A stretch of DNA of 64,000 nucleotides. Source: Levilactobacillus senmaizukei DSM 21775 = NBRC 103853 (GTDB taxonomy: Bacteria > Bacillota > Bacilli > Lactobacillales > Lactobacillaceae). The stretch covers positions 1 to 64,000 of the forward strand of contig NZ_BCWD01000011.1 of NCBI RefSeq assembly GCF_001592085.1, read 5' to 3'. Under the pieces are notes generated by a model. The model was not told where the DNA came from. It searched no databases and saw only the letters and a list, made by a program, of their open reading frames with translations. The translations under genes and the position numbers were made by a program. Positions 17,643-26,552 of the stretch are shown here, piece by piece. Positions within the stretch are counted from its first letter, which is position 1. Each line of letters starts with the position of its first letter.

Positions 17643-18818
17643 TTAGGCGTTATTTCTAGCTAGATCGCGACGATTTGGTAGGTAAACCATGATAATCACG
17701 GGTAATGTCAGCATCATGACGGGGTAGAACCAAGCCCATGGTAGGGCAGTCGAAATGACCCCACCAAGCATGGGCCCCAGTGCCATACTGAGGTCGATCC
17801 CAATGTAGAAAGTACTGTTGGCCAGCCCGTGGTCGGCTTCGGGTACCAGCATCAAGGATTTTGCTTGGCAGATGGAGAACATCATGCCGTAACCCGCGGC
17901 CAACCCGAAGGCGGCCATGATCAGCATGAACCAGTTGCTCAGTTGCGTCAGGCCGATTAAGCCCAGGAGGTTAAAGCCTAAGCAGAGCCAGATGAATCGT
18001 TTAAATGGGACGTGGTCGAAGGCATCGCGTAGCGTTAACCGCAGAATGAGTAGGGTAATTGCGTAAATGGGGAAGAAGACCCCGGCTGGCACACCGAAAT
18101 GCCGGTGGGCAATGTAGGTCACGATGTAGGCTTGCGTGGCGAAGTATGGTAGTGAGAACAACAGGATGATAACCGCCACCGGAACGACCTTCGGCTGAAC
18201 TAACCGGAAGCCGGGCTGTTTATTCTTCGTCTTGGACGCTTGATAGTCGGGGTGGGGAATCCCTTTGTCACCAACGAACTGAATCGTGACCAGCAACAGG
18301 AGACTGAAGATCGCCGCCAACCAGAAGACACTTTGATAGTTGAAGTTTTGGTAGAGGAACACGCTGACGGCGGGCCCCACGGCCATCCCTAAGGCGTTAG
18401 CCAAACCGTAAATTCCCATGCCGGAACCGATTCGGTCGGGAGGGAGCAAGCTGGCCATCCAGGTGGCCATGCAGACAGAACAGAGCGTGTAACCCACCCC
18501 GTTGACGATCCGGCACAGCAGGATCAGGGTGACGTTGTCCGTCAGCCCATAGCCCAAGCTGGCGATCAGGATTAAAACGCCACCAACGATGGTTAAATGG
18601 TACTTGGAAATACGGTCAGTCAGGTTACCGGCAAGGGGCCGGAGTACCAATGAGGTTAAGTTCATCGCCCCGGCCACAATTCCCGCAAAGATGCTGGTGG
18701 CACCGATGTCCGATGCGAAGCCAGCGATGATCGGGTTAATCAGCATGGAACTCATTAAGAAGAAAAAGCTAGCAGCAAGCACTAGGATGACATCTTTGGT
18801 ATATAAACGCGTTTTCAC
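17643..18818 (-). CDS. MFS transporter, probable drug exporter
   Basis: A 391-residue, twelve-span major facilitator. The loop after helix 2 reads RPLAGNLTDRISKYH, the MFS motif A region, and helix 5 has the exporter-type pattern GLANALGMAVGPAVS. It begins six bases after the stop of the MarR gene at 18825, so the two form an operon transcribed from a promoter with a palindromic MarR operator. This arrangement is typical of efflux pumps induced by their substrate. The substrate is unknown. Confidence 0.85.
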   Translation of the reverse strand: MKTRLYTKDVILVLAASFFFLMSSMLINPIIAGFASDIGATSIFAGIVAGAMNLTSLVLRPLAGNLTDRISKYHLTIVGGVLILIASLGYGLTDNVTLILLCRIVNGVGYTLCSVCMATWMASLLPPDRIGSGMGIYGLANALGMAVGPAVSVFLYQNFNYQSVFWLAAIFSLLLLVTIQFVGDKGIPHPDYQASKTKNKQPGFRLVQPKVVPVAVIILLFSLPYFATQAYIVTYIAHRHFGVPAGVFFPIYAITLLILRLTLRDAFDHVPFKRFIWLCLGFNLLGLIGLTQLSNWFMLIMAAFGLAAGYGMMFSICQAKSLMLVPEADHGLANSTFYIGIDLSMALGPMLGGVISTALPWAWFYPVMMLTLPVIIMVYLPNRRDLARNNA

Positions 18819-18824
18819 GCAAAC

Positions 18825-19250
18825 TCAGTTCCTTTCTAAATTGCTACTCGTGCGCTGCAACAAGGTTAGGAGTTGTCGTTGCTCGCGAGGAGTAAAGTCG
18901 GTCAGTAATTTTTGGCTGGTTTGCCAAATGTGTTGATCTAAGCTGGTTCGTTTGGCGTGGCCACTAACGGTTAGCGTGACCAATTTGGCGCGGCCATCGG
19001 TCGGGTTCGGTGTCAGGACGACGAGGCCCTTTTGTACCAAGCCTTGGACAATCTGGCGAGCGGTCTGGTGTGTGATTTCCTGATAAGTACGAAAGCCTGC
19101 GATCGTTTCTTGCGGATGGTCGGCGAAGAAGCGCAATGCATCGGCCTGTTCGCTGGTTAAATTTAGATGGCGGATGTATTGGTTACGACATTGGCGAATC
19201 TTCCGGCCAAGGATGATAATTTGGCGGGCCACCGTTTCGTCACTGGTCAT
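18825..19250 (-). CDS. MarR family repressor of the adjacent MFS pump
   Basis: A 141-residue MarR protein. The DNA-binding part covers TYQEITHQTARQIVQGLVQ and the wing has PNPTDGRAKLVTLTVSG. The ATG has GAGGTGA eight bases upstream. A perfect 12-bp-arm palindrome with the same symmetry as MarR operators lies 18 bp upstream of the start codon, and the pump gene follows after six bases. Autorepression and ligand-induced release of the operon is a strong inference from this context. Confidence 0.88.
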   Translation of the reverse strand: MTSDETVARQIIILGRKIRQCRNQYIRHLNLTSEQADALRFFADHPQETIAGFRTYQEITHQTARQIVQGLVQKGLVVLTPNPTDGRAKLVTLTVSGHAKRTSLDQHIWQTSQKLLTDFTPREQRQLLTLLQRTSSNLERN

Positions 19251-19267
19251 GAAATCACCTCATCTTT

Positions 19268-19293
19268 AAACTATACAGGACCCTGTATAGTTT
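19268..19293. promoter_or_regulatory. Perfect palindromic operator of the MarR-MFS operon
   Basis: AAACTATACAGG (19268-19279) and its exact complement (19282-19293) are separated by AC. It sits just upstream of the marR start, overlapping the expected promoter. Confidence 0.8.
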
Positions 19294-19345
19294 TGAAAGG
19301 GATATTTTCAATGGTCATTACCGTGAAAGTCACTTTACGGAAAAT

Positions 19346-19379
19346 AAAAAACCGGTCAGCATCCGTGCGTTGACCGGTT
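19346..19379 (-). terminator. Terminator of the membrane protein gene at 19385
   Basis: AACCGGTCA / TGACCGGTT stem; T-rich on the - strand side. Confidence 0.85.
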
Positions 19380-19384
19380 GTCGC

Positions 19385-20713
19385 TTACTTATTAGGTGAT
19401 TTTTGACTGAGGTGGAGCGTCGTTAGTCCTAGTGAAATCAAGGTCAGAGGCCAACTCAGGCCGTAAAAATACAGGTTGAAGTCAGCGGGGCTGTGCGGAT
19501 TGAAGAATGCTAAGAGGTCCGTGTGCGCATAGGTGCTGGCCGTTACTAGCAGGGTGAACAGGGCGAGTTGGCAGAGTAGCCCGCCATAAGTGGAGAAGCG
19601 GTATTTACGGATGATGGCGCTGTCGGGGTTCAATTCCGGCAGGTCGTAGAGGTTCTCATTGACCTGAGGATTATCGTGGCCGATATATAAAGTGATCAAC
19701 AGGAGGCCGATGATGTAGGTGCCTACCCAGGGAATCAATAGGAGAACTTGCCCACAGATAACAGCGAGTTCACTTAGGGTGAATTTTCCAGGTGCTGGTC
19801 GCCGTTCAAGCTTGATGAAGAGGGGATGACCAAGCTCGAAGCCGATAAGGTAGATGCCAAAGGTGGCGTACATTCCCAATTTTCCCAGATAGAAATAGGC
19901 GAAGAATCCGTTAAACAACAGGATCAATGTCATGATAAAACCACGATTTAATAGTCGGAGCTTAAAAGTTGGCAGTGTCTTCCAATCGGCGGCTAACTCC
20001 AAGATGAGAATGACCAAAGCAGTCGTAATTGCCACGTAGATTACCCAGGTGGGGAGACTCAAGGTTACTTTGCGCAGGGCCGTCAAAAAGGCGACGACGG
20101 CGAAGCCAATGACGGATAGGCTCCACCGCCAAGCCTTGGTGTGTTCCGGATGGAGATCCATTTCTGGATAGACCATGCGCAGGGGTTCGCGTAACAGGAG
20201 ACTGCCGGGGAGGGCCGCGAGATATAGCAGGCCGAGCACACCAAAGGAGAGGGTGTAGGCTAAGTGGAATCCCAGGTCGGCGGCGACCATTAAGCCCAAG
20301 AGGCCAAAGATAATCCAGTAAAGGCGCTTCATTTTGAAGTGGCGATAGTGCTTGAGGTGGAGTTTAACGGTGAGAAAGTATGGCCAGATGGTCGCGGCGC
20401 TATAGCCCCACAGCAGGCTGCCAATGACCAACCAGATAAAGTTGGTCGTGCTGGCAAAAATAAAGGCCCCCGCGGCCCCCAAGACGAGACTGAGGGTGAG
20501 GTAGGTGACGGACTTCAGGCCCAGCCGCTGGGTGTAGAAGATGCTGGCGGACCGAGAAATGTAGAAGGTCACCAGGGCGATCAGCAGGGTGGTCGTATGT
20601 AATTGTTGATATTTCGCCATGATCAGCAGGTAGGGCAGGACCAGGCCGATGTTGGCCAAAAAATTGAGAATGCCCCCGGATAAATCGATGACAGCAGACC
20701 TGAATTTTTCCAC
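19385..20713 (-). CDS. Multi-spanning membrane protein, MFS-like, function unknown
   Basis: A 442-residue protein with about twelve hydrophobic segments, for example GGILNFLANIGLVLPYLLIM near the N-terminus. It lacks clear MFS motif A or antiporter motifs, so superfamily placement is by hydrophobic pattern only. The GTG at 20713 is chosen because GAGAGGAG lies eight bases upstream; the frame would otherwise extend to 20740. It stands alone between two terminators. I cannot assign a substrate or a named family. Confidence 0.7.
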   Translation of the reverse strand: MEKFRSAVIDLSGGILNFLANIGLVLPYLLIMAKYQQLHTTTLLIALVTFYISRSASIFYTQRLGLKSVTYLTLSLVLGAAGAFIFASTTNFIWLVIGSLLWGYSAATIWPYFLTVKLHLKHYRHFKMKRLYWIIFGLLGLMVAADLGFHLAYTLSFGVLGLLYLAALPGSLLLREPLRMVYPEMDLHPEHTKAWRWSLSVIGFAVVAFLTALRKVTLSLPTWVIYVAITTALVILILELAADWKTLPTFKLRLLNRGFIMTLILLFNGFFAYFYLGKLGMYATFGIYLIGFELGHPLFIKLERRPAPGKFTLSELAVICGQVLLLIPWVGTYIIGLLLITLYIGHDNPQVNENLYDLPELNPDSAIIRKYRFSTYGGLLCQLALFTLLVTASTYAHTDLLAFFNPHSPADFNLYFYGLSWPLTLISLGLTTLHLSQKSPNK

Positions 20714-20753
20714 AATGGCAACTCCTCTCGATAACTTCACTTAGTAGTATACC

Positions 20754-20793
20754 AAAAAGCCGGGCCAATCCTCAGATGGTGGACTGGTCCGGC
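20754..20793 (-). terminator. Terminator of the Bcr/CflA-type transporter gene
   Basis: GCCGGGCCA / TGGTCCGGC stem with AAAAA on the + strand side, so a T run on the transcript. Confidence 0.8.
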
Positions 20794-20805
20794 AATGATC
20801 ATTGG

Positions 20806-22002
20806 TTATTCTTCAAGATTAATTGACCGACGTTGGGTCAGTCTTAGGCGACTAAACACCAGTAGCATCCCCATACACAATGCCAGGACGTACCAAGGTA
20901 GGGAGAGAATTTGGCCGTTGTGTAGGCCGCTCATCCCCCAGGTGATGGCACTGACCAGCAGATAATAGGCCAAACTAAACCAACCGCTGGCACTGCCCAT
21001 GACAGTCTCATATCCGACCAAGGCGCGATTCAAGGCATTAGGTAGAGTAATGTTGAGTCCCAGGAAGGTCACAAAGATGGCGAGGAGCATGGGTATTACG
21101 AGCTGCCAATTGGCGGTCAGTAGCCAACTTCCACCCCCAATGACGCTGAGGACTAAACCGCACCAGGTCAATTGTTCGGGGGCCCACCAAGTGAGCAGGT
21201 GATTAACGATCACGGCACCCAGCAGACTGGCCGCCGCCAATACCATGCCCAACCAGCCGTATTGCACACTGGAAAAGCCAAAGTGTGTCATGAAGATGAA
21301 GGGCGCCTCGGCGTAGTAGCTGAATAAGATCCCGTTAATGCCGCCGATTAGGAGGCCATAGGTCCAGACTACGGGGTCCCGCAGCAAGCGGAGACATAGT
21401 TGCCGGTGATGGAGCCGCACGGGTTCGCCGTTTACCGGTTGCGTTTCGGGTAGTCGAGTCCAGGCGTAACCGCCGATCGTGATGGCCAGGATGACTAGGG
21501 CCGTGAAGACACTATGGACGCCCCAGTAAAGCTGTAAACAGCCACCAATTAGGGGGCCTAACGCCGGCGCCAACGCCATGGCAGCACTGGTTTTCGCAAA
21601 GATTTTGGCACCGGTAACCCCGCTAAAACTTTCACGCATCATAGTTTGAGTAATTACCGACCCGGCACTTGCGCCGAAGGCTTGGACTAAACGACTCAAT
21701 AGTAACCAATCAAAGGTGGGACTCCAACTCAGCCCGAGGTTGCCGATGAGGTAAATGACAATACCAGCCAGCATGGTAGGCCGGCGACCGAAACGATCGG
21801 CTAGCTGTCCCCAGATGAGGACCCCAAAGGCAAAGGCGATGAAGTACCAACTCATGGTGAGTTGAATCCGGCTGGCGCTGACCTGTAGATTCTTCTGCAA
21901 TTGCGGTAAGACGGGGGTGAAAATGGATTCGCTGATTTGTGGAAAACCAACGAGGGTGATGATCAGCCCTAGTGAGGGGGCCGATCGATGGACGTTTTTC
22001 AT
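20806..22002 (-). CDS. Bcr/CflA-type MFS drug exporter
   Basis: A 398-residue, twelve-span MFS protein. PQISESIFTPVLPQL near the N-terminus, the motif GQLADRFGRRPTML after helix 2 and the helix 5 motif APALGPLIGG are typical of the Bcr/CflA (bicyclomycin/chloramphenicol resistance) DHA1 subfamily. The ATG has TAAGGAG upstream. A 7-bp inverted repeat (GTTTTAC / GTAAAAC) about 115-140 bp upstream may be an operator. The exported compound is not evident. Confidence 0.87.
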   Translation of the reverse strand: MKNVHRSAPSLGLIITLVGFPQISESIFTPVLPQLQKNLQVSASRIQLTMSWYFIAFAFGVLIWGQLADRFGRRPTMLAGIVIYLIGNLGLSWSPTFDWLLLSRLVQAFGASAGSVITQTMMRESFSGVTGAKIFAKTSAAMALAPALGPLIGGCLQLYWGVHSVFTALVILAITIGGYAWTRLPETQPVNGEPVRLHHRQLCLRLLRDPVVWTYGLLIGGINGILFSYYAEAPFIFMTHFGFSSVQYGWLGMVLAAASLLGAVIVNHLLTWWAPEQLTWCGLVLSVIGGGSWLLTANWQLVIPMLLAIFVTFLGLNITLPNALNRALVGYETVMGSASGWFSLAYYLLVSAITWGMSGLHNGQILSLPWYVLALCMGMLLVFSRLRLTQRRSINLEE

Positions 22003-22114
22003 GAGATTTCTCCTTAAAAGTTATTCTGCGGAAAAACGTCCTTATCCGTTTGCGGGGACACATGCCATTAATTTAGTTAAAGTCATTGGGCTGGTCACCC
22101 CTTTCGTAGTAGTC

Positions 22115-22141
22115 GTTTTACCATACGGGATTACGTAAAAC
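22115..22141. promoter_or_regulatory. Inverted repeat upstream of the Bcr/CflA-type gene
   Basis: GTTTTAC (22115-22121) and GTAAAAC (22135-22141) separated by 13 bp; the spacing suits a TetR- or MarR-like dimer. No regulator gene is adjacent. Confidence 0.4.
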
Positions 22142-22156
22142 CTGTCAAGTCGATCC

Positions 22157-22180
22157 AAAAAAGGCCGGAGAATTCCGGCC
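22157..22180 (-). terminator. Terminator of the opuC operon
   Basis: GGCCGGA-GAAT-TCCGGCC hairpin with six A residues on the + strand, giving a T run on the operon transcript. Confidence 0.88.
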
Positions 22181-22196
22181 AGCTGAATCGATAGAT

Positions 22197-22859
22197 TTAA
22201 CGTTCCGAAGAGGTCTTCGGGGTTAACCGTTTTTCGATAAAAGAGAGGACCAAGTCGGTGATGATGGCCATTAATGCGGTGGGTAAGGCCCCCGCCAAGA
22301 TAATGGCGCCACCATTGGTGGCATTGGTTCCGCGGACGATGATGTCCCCTAAACCACCGGAGCCGATGAAGGATCCAATGACGGTAATCCCGATGCCGAT
22401 CACTAGGGCGTTGCGAATTCCGGCAATGATGACGGCTAACGAAAGCGGGATCCGAATGGTCTTCATGATTTGTAGCCGGGTCATGCCCATTCCCTTACCG
22501 GCATCTAAGACGTCGGGATCGACGCTGATCATGCCGGTATAGGTGTTTTTAATGATGGGAAGCAGGGAGTAGAGAAAGACGGTCACGATGACGGTGGTTT
22601 GTCCGAGTCCCAGTCCCAGCATCAAGATGGATAACATTGCTAGCGATGGGATGGTTTGAATCACGTTGGCAATGCCAATGATGACGGGTGAGAGTTTCCG
22701 ATATTGAGAGATCCAGATGCCCAACGGAATCCCAACGATCGCGCCCAACAAAACCCCGTAGATGGAAACCAGGAATGTTTGGTTGAATTGGCCCAGGACG
22801 TACATTCCGTTATGCGAAAAATAGTAGACTAACTGGCTAAATAAATCCATGCCTTTCAT
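22197..22859 (-). CDS. opuCD: Osmoprotectant ABC transporter permease OpuCD
   Basis: A 220-residue permease with five or six membrane segments and the inner-membrane component (EAA-like) loop LDAGKGMGMTRLQIMKTIRI. It pairs with OpuCB as the second permease of the glycine betaine/carnitine/choline importer. ATG 22859 has GGGAGG eight bases upstream. It is the last gene of the operon opuCA-CB-CC-CD; only two bases separate it from opuCC. Confidence 0.92.
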   Translation of the reverse strand: MKGMDLFSQLVYYFSHNGMYVLGQFNQTFLVSIYGVLLGAIVGIPLGIWISQYRKLSPVIIGIANVIQTIPSLAMLSILMLGLGLGQTTVIVTVFLYSLLPIIKNTYTGMISVDPDVLDAGKGMGMTRLQIMKTIRIPLSLAVIIAGIRNALVIGIGITVIGSFIGSGGLGDIIVRGTNATNGGAIILAGALPTALMAIITDLVLSFIEKRLTPKTSSER

Positions 22860-22861
22860 GC

Positions 22862-23791
22862 CTAATTCCTCCCTTCGAAGTAGTTGTGCGCCTTTAGATA
22901 ATTATTGGCCACGGTTTGTGGTTCCTGGAGTTCGTCGTCAACTTCGTAGTTCAAGTGTTGCATGGTCTTCAAAGAAATCTTCCCAACCAGACGGTTTAAG
23001 ACCGGTTTGAGTTCGGGGTGTTTCTTTAGAATCGCGTTTGTGGCCACCGGACTGGCGTCGTATGGTGGGAAGAAATCGCGGTCGTCTTTCAGTAGTTTCA
23101 AGTGGTAGCTGGCGACCCGACCGTCGGTGGAGTAACCCAGAATGGCGTCCATCTTGTTGGCCGAGAGGGCATCGTAGAGCAGGCCGACTTGCATCGGATA
23201 GACCGTGCCGAAGCTATAGCCATAGGTCTTCTGAAAGGCAGGATACCCGTCACCCTGACGGTTCTGCCAAATTTGGTCGATCCCAACCTTCATGTTGGGG
23301 GCCAATTTCCGCAAGTCGCTGACCTTGGTTAAGTGGTGTTGCTTAGCGTAGTCGGCCTTCACCATCCAAGCATAGGTGTCGGCAAATCCATAGGACTTGA
23401 AGTAGGTCATCTGGTAGCGATCGTTGAACTCGCGGGTCACGATACCCTTAACCTTGCTGGGATCACGTTGGAACTTTTCGTTTAGAACGGTGGTGAGATC
23501 GGTTCCGTAGAAGCGGATCGCCGAGATGTCGGCGTCGCCGTTCTTTAGGGCATTGAAGCTCACATTGCCGGAACCTAAGTTGTTGATGATGGTCGAATCA
23601 AGGTTGGTGTAATGGTGAATCATACCTTGAATCATGTAAGCCATAATTTGCTGTTCAGTCGTATTTTGTGAGGCAATTCGGACCGTTTGATCGTTCGAGG
23701 CATTTAGCCCCGGTAGTCCGCAGCCGGCCAGTGGTAATAGGACGAAGGTTACCAGTAGTCCGGCAAGCCATTGACGTAAATGTTTTCGCAT
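22862..23791 (-). CDS. opuCC: Osmoprotectant-binding lipoprotein OpuCC
   Basis: A 309-residue substrate-binding lipoprotein. The signal peptide ends in the lipobox LAGC (Cys about 24), predicting lipid anchoring to the outer face of the membrane. The mature part has the OpuAC-type fold with SGNVSFNALKNGDADISAI and DAILGYSTDGRVASY. It delivers quaternary amines to the OpuCB/OpuCD channel. It lies third in the operon, ten bases downstream of opuCB. Confidence 0.93.
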   Translation of the reverse strand: MRKHLRQWLAGLLVTFVLLPLAGCGLPGLNASNDQTVRIASQNTTEQQIMAYMIQGMIHHYTNLDSTIINNLGSGNVSFNALKNGDADISAIRFYGTDLTTVLNEKFQRDPSKVKGIVTREFNDRYQMTYFKSYGFADTYAWMVKADYAKQHHLTKVSDLRKLAPNMKVGIDQIWQNRQGDGYPAFQKTYGYSFGTVYPMQVGLLYDALSANKMDAILGYSTDGRVASYHLKLLKDDRDFFPPYDASPVATNAILKKHPELKPVLNRLVGKISLKTMQHLNYEVDDELQEPQTVANNYLKAHNYFEGRN

Positions 23792-23801
23792 GACGGACCT
23801 C

Positions 23802-24428
23802 CTATCGTAGTTGTCGTGGGGAAACTAGCGCTTCAACCTTGCCCAGTAGGTAGTCGACGATGAGCGCCAACAGGATGACGGGAATCGACCCACCAAGGAT
23901 CAGATCTGACCGGTAGAGGTTGAGCCCATTGAAGATAAAGTCGCCAAGTCCGCCGGCCCCAATGTAAGAGGCCAGAGTGGCCCAGGCAATAACGTAGGTG
24001 GCTGAGAGCCGAATACCGGCCATGATGACGGGTGCGGCCAGGGGAATCTCGGCCTGAGTCATTCGTTGCCACCAAGTCATGCCCATGCCTTCGGCGGCAT
24101 CCTTCACTGTGGGCGATACGCCCTGCATCCCCAAGTAGGTGTTGCGCAGGATTGGCAACAGAGAGTAAATGAACAGCGCAACGATGGCGGGCGTTGAACC
24201 GATCCCAAAGATGGGAATCATCATGGCTAATAACGCCATGGCGGGGATGGTTTGCAGAACCCCGGCCAAGGAAATGATAAAGTTGGCGCCATGCTGCATC
24301 CGAGTCAGGAGTACACCTAGAGGAACCGCCACGATGACGCCTAAGAGCAAGGCCGCCGCGGAGATATAAAGGTGCTGGCCTGTTTTACTCAGCAGTTGGG
24401 TACCATAGGTTGCAAAGAAGTGCATCAT
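23802..24428 (-). CDS. opuCB: Osmoprotectant ABC transporter permease OpuCB
   Basis: A 208-residue permease homologous to OpuCD, with the cytoplasmic loop [20 protein letters not shown] that contacts the ATPase. Its start overlaps the end of opuCA by four bases (ATGA), indicating translational coupling. Forms the channel with OpuCD. Confidence 0.93.
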   Translation of the reverse strand: MMHFFATYGTQLLSKTGQHLYISAAALLLGVIVAVPLGVLLTRMQHGANFIISLAGVLQTIPAMALLAMMIPIFGIGSTPAIVALFIYSLLPILRNTYLGMQGVSPTVKDAAEGMGMTWWQRMTQAEIPLAAPVIMAGIRLSATYVIAWATLASYIGAGGLGDFIFNGLNLYRSDLILGGSIPVILLALIVDYLLGKVEALVSPRQLR

Positions 24429-25630
24429 TGTTGCGAGTCACCTCCCTCTTTCGTTGCCGTGGCGTGGATGTCTGCGTTGATTGGCGAGGCCGGCTGGTGG
24501 TCGGATTCTGGAGCTCCTTTCAAAGCATCGTAGACGATATCGACCAGCGCCGTCCGGGTAACAATCCCAACTAAACGCTTTTCACTATCGACAACGGGGA
24601 CGTTCTTCACGCCTTGCTTTAAGATGCGGTCGACCGTGTCGCCAATGAGGGAGTCGGCCTGAACGTAGAAGACTTCACGGTTGGTGAAGCTCTTGATCGG
24701 CGTCGTCACGTCGGCGATACGGTTGATGTCGTTTAAGTCAACGAAGCCTTGCAAGACGTTCTGATCATTGACAACCAGCAAGGTATCAACCCGCCGGTCA
24801 TGCATGCGATCGATCGCATCCTTTAAGGTTTCGTCCGGCCGAATTGAGGCGGGATGATCTAACATGATTTGGCTAACCGTTAAGATATTCGGTTGCGCTC
24901 GAATTAGGCGTTCTTCACCGATTAGGTTGGTGACAAATTGATTAGCGGGATGCCGGAGAATATTTTCCGGGGTATCAACTTGAACCTGTTTGCCCCGACT
25001 CATAATGACCACGCGAGTCGCTAAGTGTAAAGCCTCATCCATGTCGTGGGTCACGAAGATGAAGGTCTTGCCGAGGTCCTCTTGTAGACGCTTGACTAAG
25101 GCTTGGAGAGATTCTCGGGTAATCGGGTCCAAGGCCCCAAACGGCTCGTCCAGCAGGATGATGTCTTGGTCGGCCGCGAGCGCGCGCACGACGCCGATTC
25201 GTTGCTGTTGTCCACCGGAGAGTTCGCCGGGATACCGTTGCAACATGTCGTCCGGCAGTTGGGCTAACTCAATCATCTTGTGGGCCTGGGTGTTCCGTTT
25301 TTCCTTGGACCAGCCCAACAGCTTGGGGACGATCTCAATATTTTCTTGGATGGTCATGTGGGGCATTAACCCAATATTTTGAATGACATAGCCGATGGAG
25401 CGCCGGAGCTTGACGGGGTCCATCTTGGAAATATCCTCGCCATCAATCTTAATGGTGCCGGAAGTTTGGTCCAGCATGCGATTAATCATCCGCATGGTCG
25501 TGGTCTTGCCGGACCCAGAGGTACCGATGAAGGCGATAAATTCACCGCGATCGACCTGAAGATTGAAGTCATCAACGGCGACTTTGCCGTTAGGATATTC
25601 TTTTCGTAAGTGTTCCATTGAGAGCAGCAT
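24425..25630 (-). CDS. opuCA: Osmoprotectant ABC transporter ATPase OpuCA
   Basis: A 401-residue ATPase that energises glycine betaine, carnitine or choline uptake. Walker [10 protein letters not shown] (about 36-44), signature [10 protein letters not shown], Walker [14 protein letters not shown], and two C-terminal CBS domains (about 270-380) that sense ionic strength or c-di-AMP in homologues. A longer frame reaches 25720, but ATG 25630 follows AGGAGG. First gene of opuCABCD; it is preceded by a sigma-A-type promoter and a roughly 120-nt structured leader. Confidence 0.94.
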   Translation of the reverse strand: MLLSMEHLRKEYPNGKVAVDDFNLQVDRGEFIAFIGTSGSGKTTTMRMINRMLDQTSGTIKIDGEDISKMDPVKLRRSIGYVIQNIGLMPHMTIQENIEIVPKLLGWSKEKRNTQAHKMIELAQLPDDMLQRYPGELSGGQQQRIGVVRALAADQDIILLDEPFGALDPITRESLQALVKRLQEDLGKTFIFVTHDMDEALHLATRVVIMSRGKQVQVDTPENILRHPANQFVTNLIGEERLIRAQPNILTVSQIMLDHPASIRPDETLKDAIDRMHDRRVDTLLVVNDQNVLQGFVDLNDINRIADVTTPIKSFTNREVFYVQADSLIGDTVDRILKQGVKNVPVVDSEKRLVGIVTRTALVDIVYDALKGAPESDHQPASPINADIHATATKEGGDSQQ

Positions 25631-25734
25631 GCAAGTACCTCCTATTTTTGCGGCGGGTAAAAACCGCTGGAATAAAAATAACGATCGGCGTGTCGGGAGC
25701 ACACGCGTAGACGAGAGCAACCTGGACCGATCGT
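25631..25734 (-). promoter_or_regulatory. Structured 5' leader of the opuC operon
   Basis: In the transcript, ACGATCGG (25734-25727) pairs with CCGATCGT (25688-25681). Between them lie an unpaired stretch of about 21 nt and a nested hairpin CGTGT / ACACG stacked on the 3' arm. The outer stem is followed by TATTTTTATT, so it looks like a terminator inside the leader; a small GCGG/CCGC hairpin follows before the AGGAGG. This suggests attenuation or a riboregulator. Confidence 0.5.
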
Positions 25735-25756
25735 ATTAACTGACTGATTTTAAAGC

Positions 25757-25785
25757 ATTATACCTGAAATAGTGACATGGATCAA
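25757..25785 (-). promoter_or_regulatory. Promoter of opuCABCD
   Basis: On the - strand TTGATC (25785-25780) and TATAAT (25762-25757) are separated by exactly 17 bp. A perfect 12-bp-arm inverted repeat (25786-25797 and 25809-25820, AAGAAAACCCTT) abuts the -35 box and may be an operator. Confidence 0.75.
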
Positions 25786-25917
25786 AAGAAAACCCTTATA
25801 AAGATGGAAAGGGTTTTCTTATTAACGGGCGACACTTCGTGAGATCAACTTAACATATCTGCTAAAATTTTTAAACCGAAGTCCTTCAAAATCCGAAAAC
25901 TTTTTTCAAAAAAGGGG

Positions 25918-25948
25918 TTGCCTTCTAGTTACTGTAACCCACTATAAT
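25918..25948 (+). promoter_or_regulatory. MerR-type promoter with 19-bp spacer before the NAD(P)-binding protein gene
   Basis: TTGCCT (25918-25923) and TATAAT (25943-25948) are 19 bp apart, with the dyad GTTAC-T-GTAAC in the spacer. No MerR gene is adjacent. Confidence 0.7.
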
Positions 25949-25976
25949 CATTTTTATGATCAAGCGAAAGGAAGTT

Positions 25977-26456
25977 ATGATCTTGAAAAGAGTGCTCATC
26001 ATCGGGGCTCTAGATACCGCCGCACAACGGTATGTAGATGACCTCAGTCATAATCAACAGTTTCAATTGACGGTCTACACCCCTAGTAGAGTCCGTCTGG
26101 CCGAATCGATTCAAGCCCTTACCGAGGAAGTCTTGGACGAAGGCGGGTTAACGGCTGCCATGTTAGATCAAGACGTTGTCGTGGCGCTAGTGCCAACTAT
26201 TCGGTTAACCGCAATGGTCAAAACGTTGGTCACGGCGGCTAATGCGACGGGAACGCGGTCATTGATGATTAGTCGAACCGATGACATTGATGACTTGCCC
26301 GGAGAAATTCGGATGGCACGGCAGCAGTTGGCACAGGCCCAATTGCACTATGATTTCATTACTGGTTTGGGCGGTATTGGCACACTCTTGGGTAGCACAC
26401 CGGTTCCCAGTGAAGTCATTCCCTTCGATCCCCTTACCGGTCAACAAGCAGGATAG
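25977..26456 (+). CDS. Short NAD(P)-binding Rossmann protein
   Basis: A 159-residue protein beginning MILKRVLIIGALDTAAQRYV, an NmrA/atypical-SDR-like nucleotide-binding start in which the canonical GxxGxxG is degenerate (GALDTAA). Later segments (DVVVALVPT, TRSLMISRTDD) follow the beta-alpha order of such folds, but it is shorter than usual (about 200-215 residues). ATG 25977 has AAAGGAAG upstream and is preferred to ATG 25956. It lies under a 19-bp-spacer promoter, so it is probably induced by a MerR-type redox or electrophile sensor. The substrate is unknown. Confidence 0.65.
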   Translation: MILKRVLIIGALDTAAQRYVDDLSHNQQFQLTVYTPSRVRLAESIQALTEEVLDEGGLTAAMLDQDVVVALVPTIRLTAMVKTLVTAANATGTRSLMISRTDDIDDLPGEIRMARQQLAQAQLHYDFITGLGGIGTLLGSTPVPSEVIPFDPLTGQQAG

Positions 26457-26489
26457 AAGTGACTGCGGCGCGAGTCGTGGACAACCTAA

Positions 26490-26525
26490 ACAGGGACTAT
26501 GACAGCCGTCATAGTCCCTGTTTTA
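26490..26525. terminator. Bidirectional terminator
   Basis: Perfect 14-bp stem ACAGGGACTATGAC with its complement, loop AGCC, then TTTT; it separates convergent genes. Confidence 0.92.
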
Positions 26526-26552
26526 ATTGTCCTAATTTGGTGAAACGGATGG

